In this document: piece by piece, positions 24,965-33,787 of the stretch
Position numbering within the stretch: position 1 is the first letter of the stretch
How the letters are laid out: every line of letters starts with the position of its first letter
The notes under the pieces: generated by a model
What the model was told of the DNA's origin: nothing
Database searches by the model: none
Seen by the model: the letters and a program-made list of their open reading frames with translations, nothing else
Translations under genes and position numbers: made by a program
From: Bifidobacterium breve
GTDB lineage: Bacteria > Actinomycetota > Acidimicrobiia > Acidimicrobiales > Ilumatobacteraceae
Direction of reading: 5' to 3'
Length of the DNA: 41,176 nucleotides
Assembly: GCA_945901725.1 (NCBI GenBank)
Contig: CAMDLK010000009.1
Location: 1 to 41,176, forward strand

Positions 24965-26505
24965 GTAGCAATTGCAACTGTGACGTTGCATTCAAATACG
25001 TCAGCAAGAAGAGCTATGCGTTGTTGTGTGGCGTACAAATTCAGATCAAGATCTTCATTCTTCTCGCTTTCAAGAAGGAGATGAAGTGATTTGTTCTTCT
25101 GACTCACAGAAATTGAGGTCGTTCGCCCATCATGTGTGCGGTCTAATCCGATAGCAATTCGAAGAATCGCTGACAGCATTCGAACTGTGTGTTGATCTTC
25201 TTCTGACAACGCTGCGAAAGCTGCATGTTGAAGCTTGGGCTCGCTCTTTCTGTGATAGCGAGCGATTTGCGCAATTAACTCAATTTCATGATCAGTGAAA
25301 CCCACTAGGTCCGCATTGCGCACGATGTAATAGGTGTGCAAATGGTGGCGCGCGTGTGAGACCACAAGGCCAACGTTTGCCAGCACGGCGGCCGCCTCTA
25401 GATACAGACGGTGATGTGGGTCGAGTTCATACGAATGTGAGAGTTCGTCAAAGAGCATGCACGATAGACGGGCAACGTTGAGGCTGTGGGACGGGTCATC
25501 GTCGCAGCGTTCGGCCAACTTGCGAGCGCTCTGTATTGCCACATTGTGAAGGTCATTGTTGACATCGGGGTCTAGGCGTTGTGCAGCGTCAAGAAGAACG
25601 CCTTCTCGAAGTGCGTAGTCGCAGTACATGAATGATGTTATGGCGAACGATTTCGCCAAGGTGTCGAGAATAAGTGCGCCCGCCAAGATGATGTCGACTC
25701 GATCAGCATCTAGTCCGTCCAGTTTTCCGCGTTCATCCATCGTAGAAGATGCGATTTTTGCTGTTACTTTTCGCAGTTCCTCTGAGGAAAAGGTGACACC
25801 ATTCATCGATCGAGGTGTCTCATCGTGGGTCAACATCCAACACATTCGAGCAAGTGTCTCGCCAGTTCCTGAAGACACGATGGCGACTTCATGACCAAGT
25901 TTGAGAATCTCTCGCTTTACCGGTTCAACGGTTGACGCAATGAATTTTGAACACGAAGGGACGGAAGCAGGGTGAGTGGAACTAAACGGAAAGAATCGAT
26001 TTGAGAGGCGAACAGCACCGATTTTGAAACTGCGAACAAACAGTTCTTCCGTGTGGTCAAAAATAACAACTTCGGTTGACCCACCACCGATGTCGATTAG
26101 TAGCGAACGCTTGTCGGACAGCGGAAGGGCTTGCAGGACGCCTAAATGAATTAGGCGAGCTTCTTCGACTCCAGAAATAACTTCGATATCAATTCCGGCC
26201 TCAATGGCAACTCGGTCGACGAAGTCTGAGGAGTTCTTGGCTTCGCGGACTGCACTAGTTGCAACGGCAAAGACACTCGCTCGGTGGGCATCAGCAATTC
26301 TGCGCATGTTACGTAGGGCTTCAACTCCACGTTCAATAGCTTCGGGGCTCAACATTTTCATGTCTCCACCACCTTCGCCAAGGCGCGTATTGTCTTTTTC
26401 TCGAGCAATCACCTCAAAGCCTGAATCGCTAACTTTTGCGACGACCATATGGATGCTGTTGGTGCCGATATCTATGGCAGCAATGACGCTTGGAGAAATG
26501 CTCAT
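24961..26505 (-). CDS. Ppx/GppA-family exopolyphosphatase/guanosine pentaphosphatase
   Basis: The 514-residue protein has the actin-like ATPase fold: A-A-I-D-I-G-T-N-S-I-H at the N-terminus, S-G-V-E-E-A-R-L-I at mid-domain, the D-I-G-G-G-S-T-E phosphate loop and V-S-S-G-T-G-E-T. An additional helical, HD-like C-terminal region starts at about residue 330 (R-Y-H-R-K-S-E-P). The enzyme releases phosphate from polyphosphate or converts pppGpp to ppGpp; sequence does not separate these. The open frame extends 28 codons upstream, but the chosen ATG gives the standard start. No hexamer fits at 6-9 bases; TAAGTT about 25 bases upstream suggests a short leader. Confidence 0.9.
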   Translation of the reverse strand: MSISPSVIAAIDIGTNSIHMVVAKVSDSGFEVIAREKDNTRLGEGGGDMKMLSPEAIERGVEALRNMRRIADAHRASVFAVATSAVREAKNSSDFVDRVAIEAGIDIEVISGVEEARLIHLGVLQALPLSDKRSLLIDIGGGSTEVVIFDHTEELFVRSFKIGAVRLSNRFFPFSSTHPASVPSCSKFIASTVEPVKREILKLGHEVAIVSSGTGETLARMCWMLTHDETPRSMNGVTFSSEELRKVTAKIASSTMDERGKLDGLDADRVDIILAGALILDTLAKSFAITSFMYCDYALREGVLLDAAQRLDPDVNNDLHNVAIQSARKLAERCDDDPSHSLNVARLSCMLFDELSHSYELDPHHRLYLEAAAVLANVGLVVSHARHHLHTYYIVRNADLVGFTDHEIELIAQIARYHRKSEPKLQHAAFAALSEEDQHTVRMLSAILRIAIGLDRTHDGRTTSISVSQKNKSLHLLLESEKNEDLDLNLYATQQRIALLADVFECNVTVAIAT

Positions 26506-26557
26506 GCTGTGACAATGGTCCCGAGGGGAAAACTTATCTTCAGGAATGTCACAGTAG

Positions 26558-26563
26558 TAGCGT
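26558..26563 (+). promoter_or_regulatory. -10-like box TAGCGT of bioY
   Basis: TAGCGT is followed by 7 bases and the ATG at 26571. Confidence 0.5.
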
Positions 26564-26570
26564 AACGGGA

Positions 26571-27182
26571 ATGTCAAACGCAGTACCAACCGTTCTTACA
26601 GACCTCATTCCGATGCCACGCATCATGGAAAAATCAGTGGCGCGAGATGTCACACTGGTCGTCGGTGGAGCTTTATTCACCGCATTGTGCGCCCAGATAG
26701 TTATTCATCTTGGTTTTACCCCTGTGCCCATCACCGGTCAGACATTCGCAGTGCTTGCTGTTGGTGGTGCTCTTGGCTCACGCCGCGCAATCGCTAGCCA
26801 GGCGCTCTACTGGCTTCTTGGTGCAATCGGATTGCCCTTCTACGCCGATGCATCAGGTGGTTGGAGTCGTGCAACAGGATCAACGTTTGGTTACTTCGTT
26901 GGTTTCATTGTTGCTGCTGGCATTGTGGGTTGGTATGCCGATCATCGCAATGACCGCAACTTCGTGATGTCGCTATCAGCAATGGCGTTGAGCACAACTG
27001 TCATTTACTTCTTCGGTGCGCTGTGGTTGGCACATTCGATTGGTGTCCCAGTTGCATCTGGTGAAACAAACGCCATCTCCCTTGGAGTAGCGCCTTTCCT
27101 TGCAGGAGATGCAGTGAAGTTGCTGCTGGCGGCGCTTATTAGCCCCGTTGGCTGGGCTTTGTACTACGCAAAACCACGCTAA
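26571..27182 (+). CDS. bioY: BioY biotin transporter (ECF S component)
   Basis: The 203-residue membrane protein has six hydrophobic segments and the BioY hallmarks G-F-T-P-V-P-I-T-G-Q-T-F-A-V, G-A-L-G-S-R-R-A, G-L-P-F-Y and the C-terminal F-L-A-G-D-A-V-K. BioY is the biotin-binding subunit of an energy-coupling-factor importer. No BioM/BioN ATPase or T subunit is adjacent, so it probably works alone or with a shared ECF module elsewhere. The ATG at 26571 is chosen over a start 27 codons upstream because of the TAGCGT box and because upstream residues are Cys-rich and atypical. Confidence 0.93.
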   Translation: MSNAVPTVLTDLIPMPRIMEKSVARDVTLVVGGALFTALCAQIVIHLGFTPVPITGQTFAVLAVGGALGSRRAIASQALYWLLGAIGLPFYADASGGWSRATGSTFGYFVGFIVAAGIVGWYADHRNDRNFVMSLSAMALSTTVIYFFGALWLAHSIGVPVASGETNAISLGVAPFLAGDAVKLLLAALISPVGWALYYAKPR

Positions 27183-27215
27183 ACCTCTAGCGATAGTTTT
27201 GGGTCATACTTGGTT

Positions 27216-27860
27216 ATGGCTGATCAATCAATAAACAAGACCTACGTGGTCAGCCGTAAGCGTGGTCGGCCTGCCGACACAGACTCGACCGATACTCGCG
27301 ACCGAATCGTTGTGTGTGCGCGAGAACGTTTTGCAGCTGAAGGATTCGAAGGTACGACAAATCGTGAGATTGCTGAAACAGCAAAAGTCTCTAGTGCGGC
27401 GCTGTATCACTACTTCCCCTCGAAGGTAGATATCTACATTGCAGTGTGCGACTCAATCACTGAGATTTTCGTAGACGTTTTTGCCCGAGTGAAGGCAACT
27501 GAAACAACTCTTGAAGGCCGACTCGTTGCGCTCTTTACTGAAGTCGGAACTCTCGGAGCAAATGCACCGTCCACTGTCGGATTCATCACTGGAATTTCAG
27601 CAGTAGTTCAAAAGCATCCTGAGGTGTCAAAAGGTACCGATGTCTTCGGTAAGGAATTTGGTCGAAATATTGTTGACCTCATTGCGACAGCAGATGAAAC
27701 TGATCGAATTTTGCAGGGCACAACAGTTCAATCATTTGCCGATCTTGTGTCGTCGGTTTTGGCCGGATTGGGCAGAATGAGTGCCCGCGGAGACCAATCA
27801 CGCCATGTTGCAGTGGCTGCCGCCTTCTTAAGACTGATTCATACTGCTGCACAGAAGTAA
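27216..27860 (+). CDS. TetR-family transcriptional regulator
   Basis: The 214-residue protein has a basic N-terminus (R-K-R-G-R-P) and the TetR helix-turn-helix at about 28-70, with A-R-E-R-F-A-A-E-G-F-E-G-T-T-N-R-E-I-A and S-A-A-L-Y-H-Y-F-P-S-K. The C-terminal ligand domain is not recognisable. The TTG at 27210 could also be used. A CATACT sequence 5 bases before the ATG is a weak version of the box seen elsewhere. It precedes pgi by 9 bases and may be transcribed with it, though pgi has its own hexamer. The target is unknown. Confidence 0.88.
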   Translation: MADQSINKTYVVSRKRGRPADTDSTDTRDRIVVCARERFAAEGFEGTTNREIAETAKVSSAALYHYFPSKVDIYIAVCDSITEIFVDVFARVKATETTLEGRLVALFTEVGTLGANAPSTVGFITGISAVVQKHPEVSKGTDVFGKEFGRNIVDLIATADETDRILQGTTVQSFADLVSSVLAGLGRMSARGDQSRHVAVAAAFLRLIHTAAQK

Positions 27861-27863
27861 GTT
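27858..27863 (+). promoter_or_regulatory. -10-like box TAAGTT of pgi
   Basis: TAAGTT overlaps the end of the TetR gene and is followed by 6 bases and the pgi ATG at 27870. Confidence 0.4.
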
Positions 27864-27869
27864 GGCGTC

Positions 27870-29423
27870 ATGGACGCCGAGGTATTTCACTCACTGAAGA
27901 ATTTGACTCAGGGCGTCGCTTCTCTTGCTGAGTTATTTCAAACAGACTCTTCCCGCAGCCAATGGTTGACAGTGGATGCATGTGGTATTCATGCCGACTT
28001 CTCCCGTCAGCGCATCAATAAGAGCTTGTACGAAGCATTGGTCCATTGCGCAGACGTTGTTGATGTCCAAAGGTCTTTCAAGAAAATGATGGCCGGTGAC
28101 GTTATGAATGCAACCGAAGACCGCGCGGTTGGGCATATGGCATTGCGTGCACCCGCAAAGTCATCGCCAATGGCGCAGCAGGCGTCAGGGCAATTAGAGC
28201 GAGGAAAAACCTTAGCCAATGGTGTCCGTTCGGGTGCAGTATGCGGCGCAACCGGAAAACATTTTGCGACGGTTATCAATATTGGTATTGGCGGTAGTGA
28301 CCTGGGTCCGGCCATGGTGGCTCGTGCTCTTCGTCGGTTCGCCAATGGGCCTGTTGTGAAATTCGTTTCCAATATTGATTCTGCAGATCTTGACGAAGCG
28401 CTACATGGCGCGGATCCTGAAACCACATTGTTCGTCATTTCATCAAAGACATTTACAACTCTTGAAACGATGCACAATGCAGAACGCGCACGACGATGGG
28501 TGCAGGCAATCATCCCGCGTTGGGCTCAACATTTCGTGGCCGCAACGTCGCATGCTGAGGCGGCTCTGAATTGGGGAATCCAAAAAGATCGTTGTCTTGA
28601 ATTCTTTGACTGGGTTGGTGGACGATTTTCATTGTCGTCTGTTATCGGTTTCCCGATTATGTGTTCAATTGGGGGAGACCAATTCAGCGAATTTCTGTCC
28701 GGAATGTCCGAGATGGATCACCATGTCGTGACTGAAGCAACCGACCGCAATTTGCCAGTGATGCACGCATTGATGTGGTGGATGAATAGCGCACTTCATT
28801 CGTTTCCGACTGTTGCTGTTATCCCGTATAGCCATGACTTGGCACGACTACCTGCGTATCTTCAGCAATTGATCATGGAGAGCAATGGAAAATCTGTAGG
28901 GGTAGATGGTCGTTCAGTTCTTGGCGGCACAAGCCCCGTCGTCTGGGGTGAAGCAGGAACGAATGGCCAACATGCGTTCTTTCAAATGTTGCACCAGGGA
29001 ACCCAAATTGTTCCGGTTGAGTTCGTGACAACGGGGGCGTCCCTTGGCGAAGATGACGAAGCGCATGACTTGCTATTCGCCAATGTGATTGCTCAATCCG
29101 AAGCGTTGGCAGCAGGGCGAACTCACAGTGAACCACATAAGGCATTCGAGGGAAATCGGCCAAGCAGTGTTCTTGTTCTTGATGAGCTCTCTCCTCAATG
29201 TCTTGGATCATTAATCGCGATGTACGAGCATTCGACGACAATTCAAGGCTGGCTAATGGGGGTCAATAGTTTTGACCAGTGGGGCGTGGAATTGGGCAAA
29301 ATCTTGGCAGTAGATGCAGCAAAAGCAATTGCTTCTGGCAAGTCTGGAGATGAACAAACCATGACACACCCCCTGCTGAATTGGTATTTATCAATTCGAA
29401 AAAAACTGCCACGCAACCAATAA
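27870..29423 (+). CDS. pgi: Glucose-6-phosphate isomerase
   Basis: This 517-residue enzyme interconverts glucose-6-phosphate and fructose-6-phosphate in the cytosol. Family blocks are I-N-I-G-I-G-G-S-D-L-G-P, S-S-K-T-F-T-T-L-E-T, W-V-G-G-R-F-S-L-S-S-V-I-G, the catalytic region M-E-S-N-G-K-S-V, Q-H-A-F-F-Q-M-L-H-Q-G-T with its histidine, and S-F-D-Q-W-G-V-E-L-G-K near the end with the final lysine. Length is slightly below the usual 550. It lies between a TetR gene and the pafB-pafC pair with no other glycolytic genes. The gene looks intact. Confidence 0.96.
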   Translation: MDAEVFHSLKNLTQGVASLAELFQTDSSRSQWLTVDACGIHADFSRQRINKSLYEALVHCADVVDVQRSFKKMMAGDVMNATEDRAVGHMALRAPAKSSPMAQQASGQLERGKTLANGVRSGAVCGATGKHFATVINIGIGGSDLGPAMVARALRRFANGPVVKFVSNIDSADLDEALHGADPETTLFVISSKTFTTLETMHNAERARRWVQAIIPRWAQHFVAATSHAEAALNWGIQKDRCLEFFDWVGGRFSLSSVIGFPIMCSIGGDQFSEFLSGMSEMDHHVVTEATDRNLPVMHALMWWMNSALHSFPTVAVIPYSHDLARLPAYLQQLIMESNGKSVGVDGRSVLGGTSPVVWGEAGTNGQHAFFQMLHQGTQIVPVEFVTTGASLGEDDEAHDLLFANVIAQSEALAAGRTHSEPHKAFEGNRPSSVLVLDELSPQCLGSLIAMYEHSTTIQGWLMGVNSFDQWGVELGKILAVDAAKAIASGKSGDEQTMTHPLLNWYLSIRKKLPRNQ

Positions 29424-29432
29424 CAAAGGGGA

Positions 29433-29438
29433 TAACCT
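29433..29438 (+). promoter_or_regulatory. -10-like box TAACCT of the pafB-pafC operon
   Basis: TAACCT is followed by 7 bases and the ATG at 29446. Confidence 0.5.
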
Positions 29439-29445
29439 GCCTGCA

Positions 29446-30408
29446 ATGGCAAGTGCATCTTCGAAGCCCATCATCAATTCAGCGGAGCGGATGTTGAATC
29501 TCGTTGCGCTGCTGACTGAATCCAATCGTCCGTTGACATTGGAAGAAATCGGCGATTTCATGGCGAATCAGTATCCGGTGAAAGCTGAAGCGCGCCGTAC
29601 TGCATTCGAACGTGACAAGAAATCACTTCGTAAATTGGGTGTTCCCATCACTAAGCAAGTGCTTGGCGGAAACGATGCAGGTAAGACCGCCTATTCAATT
29701 GACCGCACAGAATACAAACTGATCAACTTTGATCTCACTGAAGATGAGTTGTCAGCATTGCAGCAGGCCGCAGCACTGGTTCAGATCGATACACAATGGG
29801 GAAAGCAAGCTGTTCAATGGCTTGGCGGTGACATTGATGAGTCTCCTTCACATACCGTTGCGCACGTAGATGCCCGTTCTCAAGAATTGCCTCTGTTGTG
29901 GTCTGCCATTGCAAAGAGTTGCCAAATTTCGTTCCCGTATCACGGCAGTGTTCGTAAGGTTCATCCGTATGGTCTTATCTCTCGCAATGGGTTCTGGTAC
30001 CTCGTTGCTTTTGACACTGACCGTCAAGCGCAAGTTACGTACCGTGTCGATCGGTTCGAAGACGCGGCCACGATTGGTGCGCCAGAATCATTTGTTCGGC
30101 CAGCAGATTTCAACCTTGCAACAGCGTTTGAACGTGATCCAAAAGCTTTTGCTAGTGCAGATACAGAAGTAGCGGTAGTGCGACTTGATAGCCGTATTGC
30201 TCCAGGTGTCGTGCGAGAACTTGGCGATGATGCTGTTGTTAGTCGCCGCAACGATGGTTCTGTCGATGTTGAAGTGGCATGTGGCAATCGGATGGCTTTT
30301 CGTTCGTGGCTATACGCAATGGTTGATAGGGCTGAAGTTATTTCTCCTGAATCAGTGCGCAGTGAAATCGTGGCTGATTTGGTACGACTTGCCGGAGGTA
30401 AATCATGA
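29446..30408 (+). CDS. pafB: WYL-domain transcriptional regulator, PafB-like
   Basis: The 320-residue protein has an N-terminal winged helix (about 10-75, R-M-L-N-L-V-A-L-L-T with R-R-T-A-F-E-R-D-K-K-S-L-R-K-L-G) and a WYL domain (about 145-210). The WYL domain contains I-S-F-P-Y-H-G, V-H-P-Y-G-L-I-S-R-N-G-F-W-Y-L-V-A-F-D and Y-R-V-D-R-F. PafB and PafC form a DNA-damage-responsive activator in mycobacteria, in which the WYL part senses a nucleic-acid signal. The stop overlaps the pafC start by four bases (ATGA), so the two are translationally coupled. The usual neighbours, the Pup-proteasome genes, are not in the window. Confidence 0.85.
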   Translation: MASASSKPIINSAERMLNLVALLTESNRPLTLEEIGDFMANQYPVKAEARRTAFERDKKSLRKLGVPITKQVLGGNDAGKTAYSIDRTEYKLINFDLTEDELSALQQAAALVQIDTQWGKQAVQWLGGDIDESPSHTVAHVDARSQELPLLWSAIAKSCQISFPYHGSVRKVHPYGLISRNGFWYLVAFDTDRQAQVTYRVDRFEDAATIGAPESFVRPADFNLATAFERDPKAFASADTEVAVVRLDSRIAPGVVRELGDDAVVSRRNDGSVDVEVACGNRMAFRSWLYAMVDRAEVISPESVRSEIVADLVRLAGGKS

Positions 30409-31361
30409 GTGCAAGGCGTGGTCCTCGATCTTCAGAAGTACGCGTCAGTGGTTTGCTGCGCATGCTGCCGTGGTTAATGAAACAAGAGCGTGTATCAGTA
30501 GCCAAAATGGCGAAGCAGTTTTCAATGTCAGAATCAGATCTAATTGAAGACATAGAAATGGCCTCAATGTGTGGAGTGCCTCCGTACACGCCTTTTGAAC
30601 TCACTGATATCTATATCGATGAGGGCTACATCTTTGTTGGGGCGAACAAGCGATTTGAACGCAGTTTAGAATTGACGGCGTCTGAGGCTTTTGGGTTGAA
30701 CCTCATGGCGGCGGCCGCAAAGGAATTACCTGGTTTTTCTCGGGGTAAGGATTTGAAAAGTGCAGTCAAGAAATTGCGCAAAGTCCTTGGGGACGATGTT
30801 GTTGATGTTGATATCGAATCACCGACCTTCTTGGCTGTTGTAACTGAGGCTGCGTCTTCCGGACAGCGTTTGCGAATCAGGTATTGGACTCCGGCTCGTA
30901 ATGAAGAATCGGAACGCACAATCACCGTGCGTACTGTTTTTGTTGACCGTGGACATTGGTATGTTCGTGCCGATGATGATGCATCAAACGACAGTCGACA
31001 TTTTCGTGTTGACCGCATTCGCTCGGTAACGCCTCTTGATGAGTTCGTTACAGTCTCAGAGACTGCGGCTCAAGTACCTGTGTGGTTTGCCGATGCGTCG
31101 GGCAGTGAAACGATTACAGCTGAAGTTGCAGCCACTGCGGCTTGGGTAGTTGAAACATATCCGTGCACAGTGCGAGAAGAACGTCCAGACGGCACGTACC
31201 TCATTGACATCGTGTCAAATAGTGAGCATTGGCTTGGGCGTCTGTTGCTTCGTGCAGGCGGGGCAATCACCGTGGTTGCACCAATTGAAATGGCATCGGT
31301 TCAAGCCCGCACGGCCAATGCTGTGTTGGCGCGTTACGACGTGAACAGTTCAGCTACCTGA
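30405..31361 (+). CDS. pafC: WYL-domain transcriptional regulator, PafC-like
   Basis: The 318-residue partner of PafB has the same order: winged helix (about 12-70, R-M-L-P-W-L-M-K-Q-E-R-V-S-V), a linker with L-T-A-S-E-A-F-G-L-N-L, then a WYL-like domain (about 150-210). The WYL-like domain includes I-R-Y-W-T-P, R-T-V-F-V-D-R-G-H-W-Y-V-R-A and H-F-R-V-D-R-I, followed by a C-terminal WCX-like region. It probably pairs with PafB to activate damage-response genes. The 3' end overlaps the convergent exonuclease gene by 28 bases. Confidence 0.85.
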   Translation: MSARRGPRSSEVRVSGLLRMLPWLMKQERVSVAKMAKQFSMSESDLIEDIEMASMCGVPPYTPFELTDIYIDEGYIFVGANKRFERSLELTASEAFGLNLMAAAAKELPGFSRGKDLKSAVKKLRKVLGDDVVDVDIESPTFLAVVTEAASSGQRLRIRYWTPARNEESERTITVRTVFVDRGHWYVRADDDASNDSRHFRVDRIRSVTPLDEFVTVSETAAQVPVWFADASGSETITAEVAATAAWVVETYPCTVREERPDGTYLIDIVSNSEHWLGRLLLRAGGAITVVAPIEMASVQARTANAVLARYDVNSSAT

Positions 31362-31936
31362 TCAGGCGTTTCAACGCCTAGTTCTTTGATGAGGTGCATC
31401 AGAAGTTGTGCCGTAGCGGTGGCGTCTGACTTTGCATCATGCTCTTTGTCTCGTTTGATGCCGTAGTGCTCGCATAAAGCAAAAAGATTATGTTTACGTG
31501 TGGTGTCGGCACCTGTGGTGCGCCGTGCAAGTTCCAATGTGTCAACGTGGACATCAACGTGGCCTTCTAGCCCAACTCGTTTTGATTCGGCATGAAGAAA
31601 GCCGAGATCAAAAGCAGCGTTATGGGCAGTGAATACATGCCCTGCGTTGATGCTCCAGAGTTGTTCGAGAGCCTTTCGTAAAGGCATTCCGCTAGAGACC
31701 TGTTCGGCCGAAATACCGTGGATATGTTCTGCCCCATGCTGGTATTCGTCAGGGCTTTCGGGTCTCACAATTGTGTCGAAGGAATCAACTATGTGGCCTT
31801 CTCCATTCACAATGACCGCAGCTAACTGCACGATGCGATCTATTTCTGGGTTGAGGCCAGTTGTTTCGAAGTCGACAACTGCAAATGAAACATTGCGCAT
31901 TGTGTTTGGTGCGGTGGATAGTTCTTGCGATGTCAT
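31334..31936 (-). CDS. DEDDh 3'-5' exonuclease, DNA polymerase III epsilon-like
   Basis: The 200-residue protein has Exo I V-V-D-F-E-T-T-G (D22, E24), Exo II A-H-N-A-A-F-D and Exo III H-D-A-K-S-D-A, the full DEDDh active site. It is a single-domain exonuclease that could proofread for the replicase or trim DNA in repair. The open frame runs 19 codons further upstream, with ATG choices at 31990 and others; TAAGGT (31944-31949, minus strand) is 7 bases before the ATG at 31936 and settles the choice. It converges with pafC, and the repair theme fits. Confidence 0.88.
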   Translation of the reverse strand: MTSQELSTAPNTMRNVSFAVVDFETTGLNPEIDRIVQLAAVIVNGEGHIVDSFDTIVRPESPDEYQHGAEHIHGISAEQVSSGMPLRKALEQLWSINAGHVFTAHNAAFDLGFLHAESKRVGLEGHVDVHVDTLELARRTTGADTTRKHNLFALCEHYGIKRDKEHDAKSDATATAQLLMHLIKELGVETPDQVAELFTS

Positions 31937-31943
31937 TGATTGC

Positions 31944-31949
31944 ACCTTA
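31944..31949 (-). promoter_or_regulatory. -10-like box TAAGGT of the exonuclease gene
   Basis: TAAGGT on the minus strand is followed by 7 bases and the ATG at 31936. It decides the start among several in-frame ATG codons. Confidence 0.5.
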
Positions 31950-31989
31950 GAGCGGGGGTGGGGCATGGTGTCGGAATCATTGTGTGACA

Positions 31990-32391
31990 TCAACCTGCAG
32001 GCGGTGTCATTACTTCAATGATGGTCTGTTTATCGAAGTAATCGCGCCACAAAGAAATCTTTCCATCACGGATTTCAAATACTCCGGCGACAGGCAGGGT
32101 TGTCCATCTGCCATGAATCTCAATTCTGTCGTCGCGTTCGTTCAGCACAGTGCCAGATTCGAGCGTTCCGCTTGATGTTTGACGGAGAATCACCCAGTCG
32201 ATACCGGTACACATGCCAAAGAAACCACTCAGTGTTTTTTCAATGGCCTCTGGACCGAATGTCTTGCCCATTGGTCCATTGTCATATTCGAAATCATTTG
32301 TAACCATCGCTGCTGCCGTTGATAAATCGCGTGACACCAATAGTGAAATGAATTCCCGAACGAGCGAATCAGGTGTGTGAGAAGTTGTCAT
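31990..32391 (-). CDS. Limonene-1,2-epoxide hydrolase-like (SnoaL/NTF2 fold) protein
   Basis: The 133-residue cone-shaped-fold protein shows Y36 and N38 (F-E-Y-D-N-G-P-M), V-L-N-E-R-D-D-R and S-L-W-R-D-Y-F-D near the end. The Tyr/Asn pair and the Arg-Asp of W-R-D-Y-F-D correspond to the water-activating set of limonene-1,2-epoxide hydrolase, so catalysis on an epoxide is plausible. The natural substrate is unknown. The start codon is part of a perfect 20-base dyad (32389-32408). The exonuclease gene starts about 53 bases downstream with its own box. Confidence 0.8.
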   Translation of the reverse strand: MTTSHTPDSLVREFISLLVSRDLSTAAAMVTNDFEYDNGPMGKTFGPEAIEKTLSGFFGMCTGIDWVILRQTSSGTLESGTVLNERDDRIEIHGRWTTLPVAGVFEIRDGKISLWRDYFDKQTIIEVMTPPAG

Positions 32392-32408
32392 GACACGATT
32401 GTGTCATG
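32389..32408. promoter_or_regulatory. Perfect dyad covering the start codon of the epoxide hydrolase-like gene
   Basis: CATGACAC, four central bases GATT, and GTGTCATG form perfect 8-base arms. The minus-strand ATG (32389-32391) is the outer edge of one arm. On the minus strand CACAAT lies 6 bases before this ATG and may be a weak -10. A repressor site or mRNA hairpin is inferred. Confidence 0.45.
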
Positions 32409-32413
32409 TGGTG

Positions 32414-33787
32414 CTACAAAAGTTCTGCTGCGAGACTTGCCACTTCACTGCGCTCACAGGCTGCAAGGGTGACGTGGCCGAAGCACTGCTGGTCTGCAAA
32501 GGCGTGAATCAGAACTGCAAGGGCATTGTTTGACTCACCCATATAGGGGGCATCGATCTGGCTAGTGTCGCCCGTAAAGACAACCTTCGTACCCTCGCCT
32601 ATGCGGGTAAGGATTGTCTTCAATGTGGTGGGTTCAAGGTTCTGAGCCTCGTCGACCACAACAAACTGGCGATGCAGTGATCGGCCGCGTAAGAAAGTGA
32701 CAGATTCAAGGGTGAGTTGTGAACGAGCAGTGAGGTCTTCAATGAGGCGCTTCGCATCGTTGCTTGAACGTTGATCAGTCAGCGCCACAATTGCGTCGTG
32801 AATAGCTGACATCCACGGGTCAAGTTTTTCGTCTAATCCACCAGGGAGGAAACCGACATCGGCTCGACCTACTGGTACTAGCGGGCGATAAATCGCAAGT
32901 TTTTCGTACGTGCGAGATTCAACTACTTGTTCTAAGCCAGCTGCGATGGCCATCACGGTCTTGCCGGTTCCAGCGCGGCCGTCAAGAGCAACCACGCTCA
33001 CGTCTGGGTCCATCAGAAGTTCAAGTGCAAACCGTTGTTCTTTTGATCGGGAACGAAGTCCCCACGCCTCTGGCGACGTAGTGGCAAGAAGTTCCACTGT
33101 TTCGCCAGTGCTGCGAACCAGTGCTGATTGTGAGCCAGAACGAACAACAGCAAATTCATTTGTCGTTAGGTGAGTTTCAGCGTCGAACGCCTCTGACGGG
33201 ATTTCACCGTGTTCATACAGTGCATCGACAACCGCTGACGACACTTCCAAAGTGAACCATCCCATTGGACGAGTATGGGCAGATCTACCGACAGGCTGAT
33301 GCTCAGCTGCAACAAGGCCAAGATGAGCGGCCTTGATGCGCAAACCGGCGTCATTTGAAATGATCTGTGTTGGCGCTTTAAGTGATTGACCGAGAGCTGC
33401 CCCAATGATTCGATTATCTGGAATCTCTGGGTTCAATCCGTTCTCTACTAAAAGATGTCTTTGAATACCATTTACTTCAATGTGAACTGTCGCTCCGCCT
33501 GGTTCCTGATTCAAAGGAACAGGAAGGTGAATAGAACCACCGGCTCTTCGGCGCAAATCTTCAATAGTGCGCAATGCAGTTCGTGCAGCACGACCCACAT
33601 CATCTGGGCGGCTCTTCAAGCCATCAAGTTCTTCCACCACAGTGAGTGGAATAACTACGTCGCAACCAGGAAAAGAGTGGAGACAACCAGGGTCCGCAAC
33701 AAGAACTGAAGTATCGAGAACTATGCGAGTACGCACGCCAATTGGGTACTCCGAAGTGCTCGTCATGGTGTCATCTGGTGACTCCAT
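32414..33787 (-). CDS. PhoH-like protein with N-terminal PIN domain (PhoH2 type)
   Basis: The 457-residue protein joins a PIN domain (about 18-150, with V-L-D-T-S-V-L-V, V-V-E-E-L-D-G-L and later N-D-A-G-L-R) to a PhoH ATPase domain (about 235-455). The ATPase shows Walker A G-R-A-G-T-G-K-T and Walker B-like F-V-V-V-D-E-A-Q-N, then G-D-T-S-Q-I-D. PhoH2 proteins act as sequence-specific RNA helicase/ribonucleases. The mycobacterial antitoxin partner that normally precedes phoH2 is not seen. The start may also be seven codons in (M-T-S-T-S). No -10-like box at standard spacing is visible. Confidence 0.9.
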   Translation of the reverse strand: MESPDDTMTSTSEYPIGVRTRIVLDTSVLVADPGCLHSFPGCDVVIPLTVVEELDGLKSRPDDVGRAARTALRTIEDLRRRAGGSIHLPVPLNQEPGGATVHIEVNGIQRHLLVENGLNPEIPDNRIIGAALGQSLKAPTQIISNDAGLRIKAAHLGLVAAEHQPVGRSAHTRPMGWFTLEVSSAVVDALYEHGEIPSEAFDAETHLTTNEFAVVRSGSQSALVRSTGETVELLATTSPEAWGLRSRSKEQRFALELLMDPDVSVVALDGRAGTGKTVMAIAAGLEQVVESRTYEKLAIYRPLVPVGRADVGFLPGGLDEKLDPWMSAIHDAIVALTDQRSSNDAKRLIEDLTARSQLTLESVTFLRGRSLHRQFVVVDEAQNLEPTTLKTILTRIGEGTKVVFTGDTSQIDAPYMGESNNALAVLIHAFADQQCFGHVTLAACERSEVASLAAELL

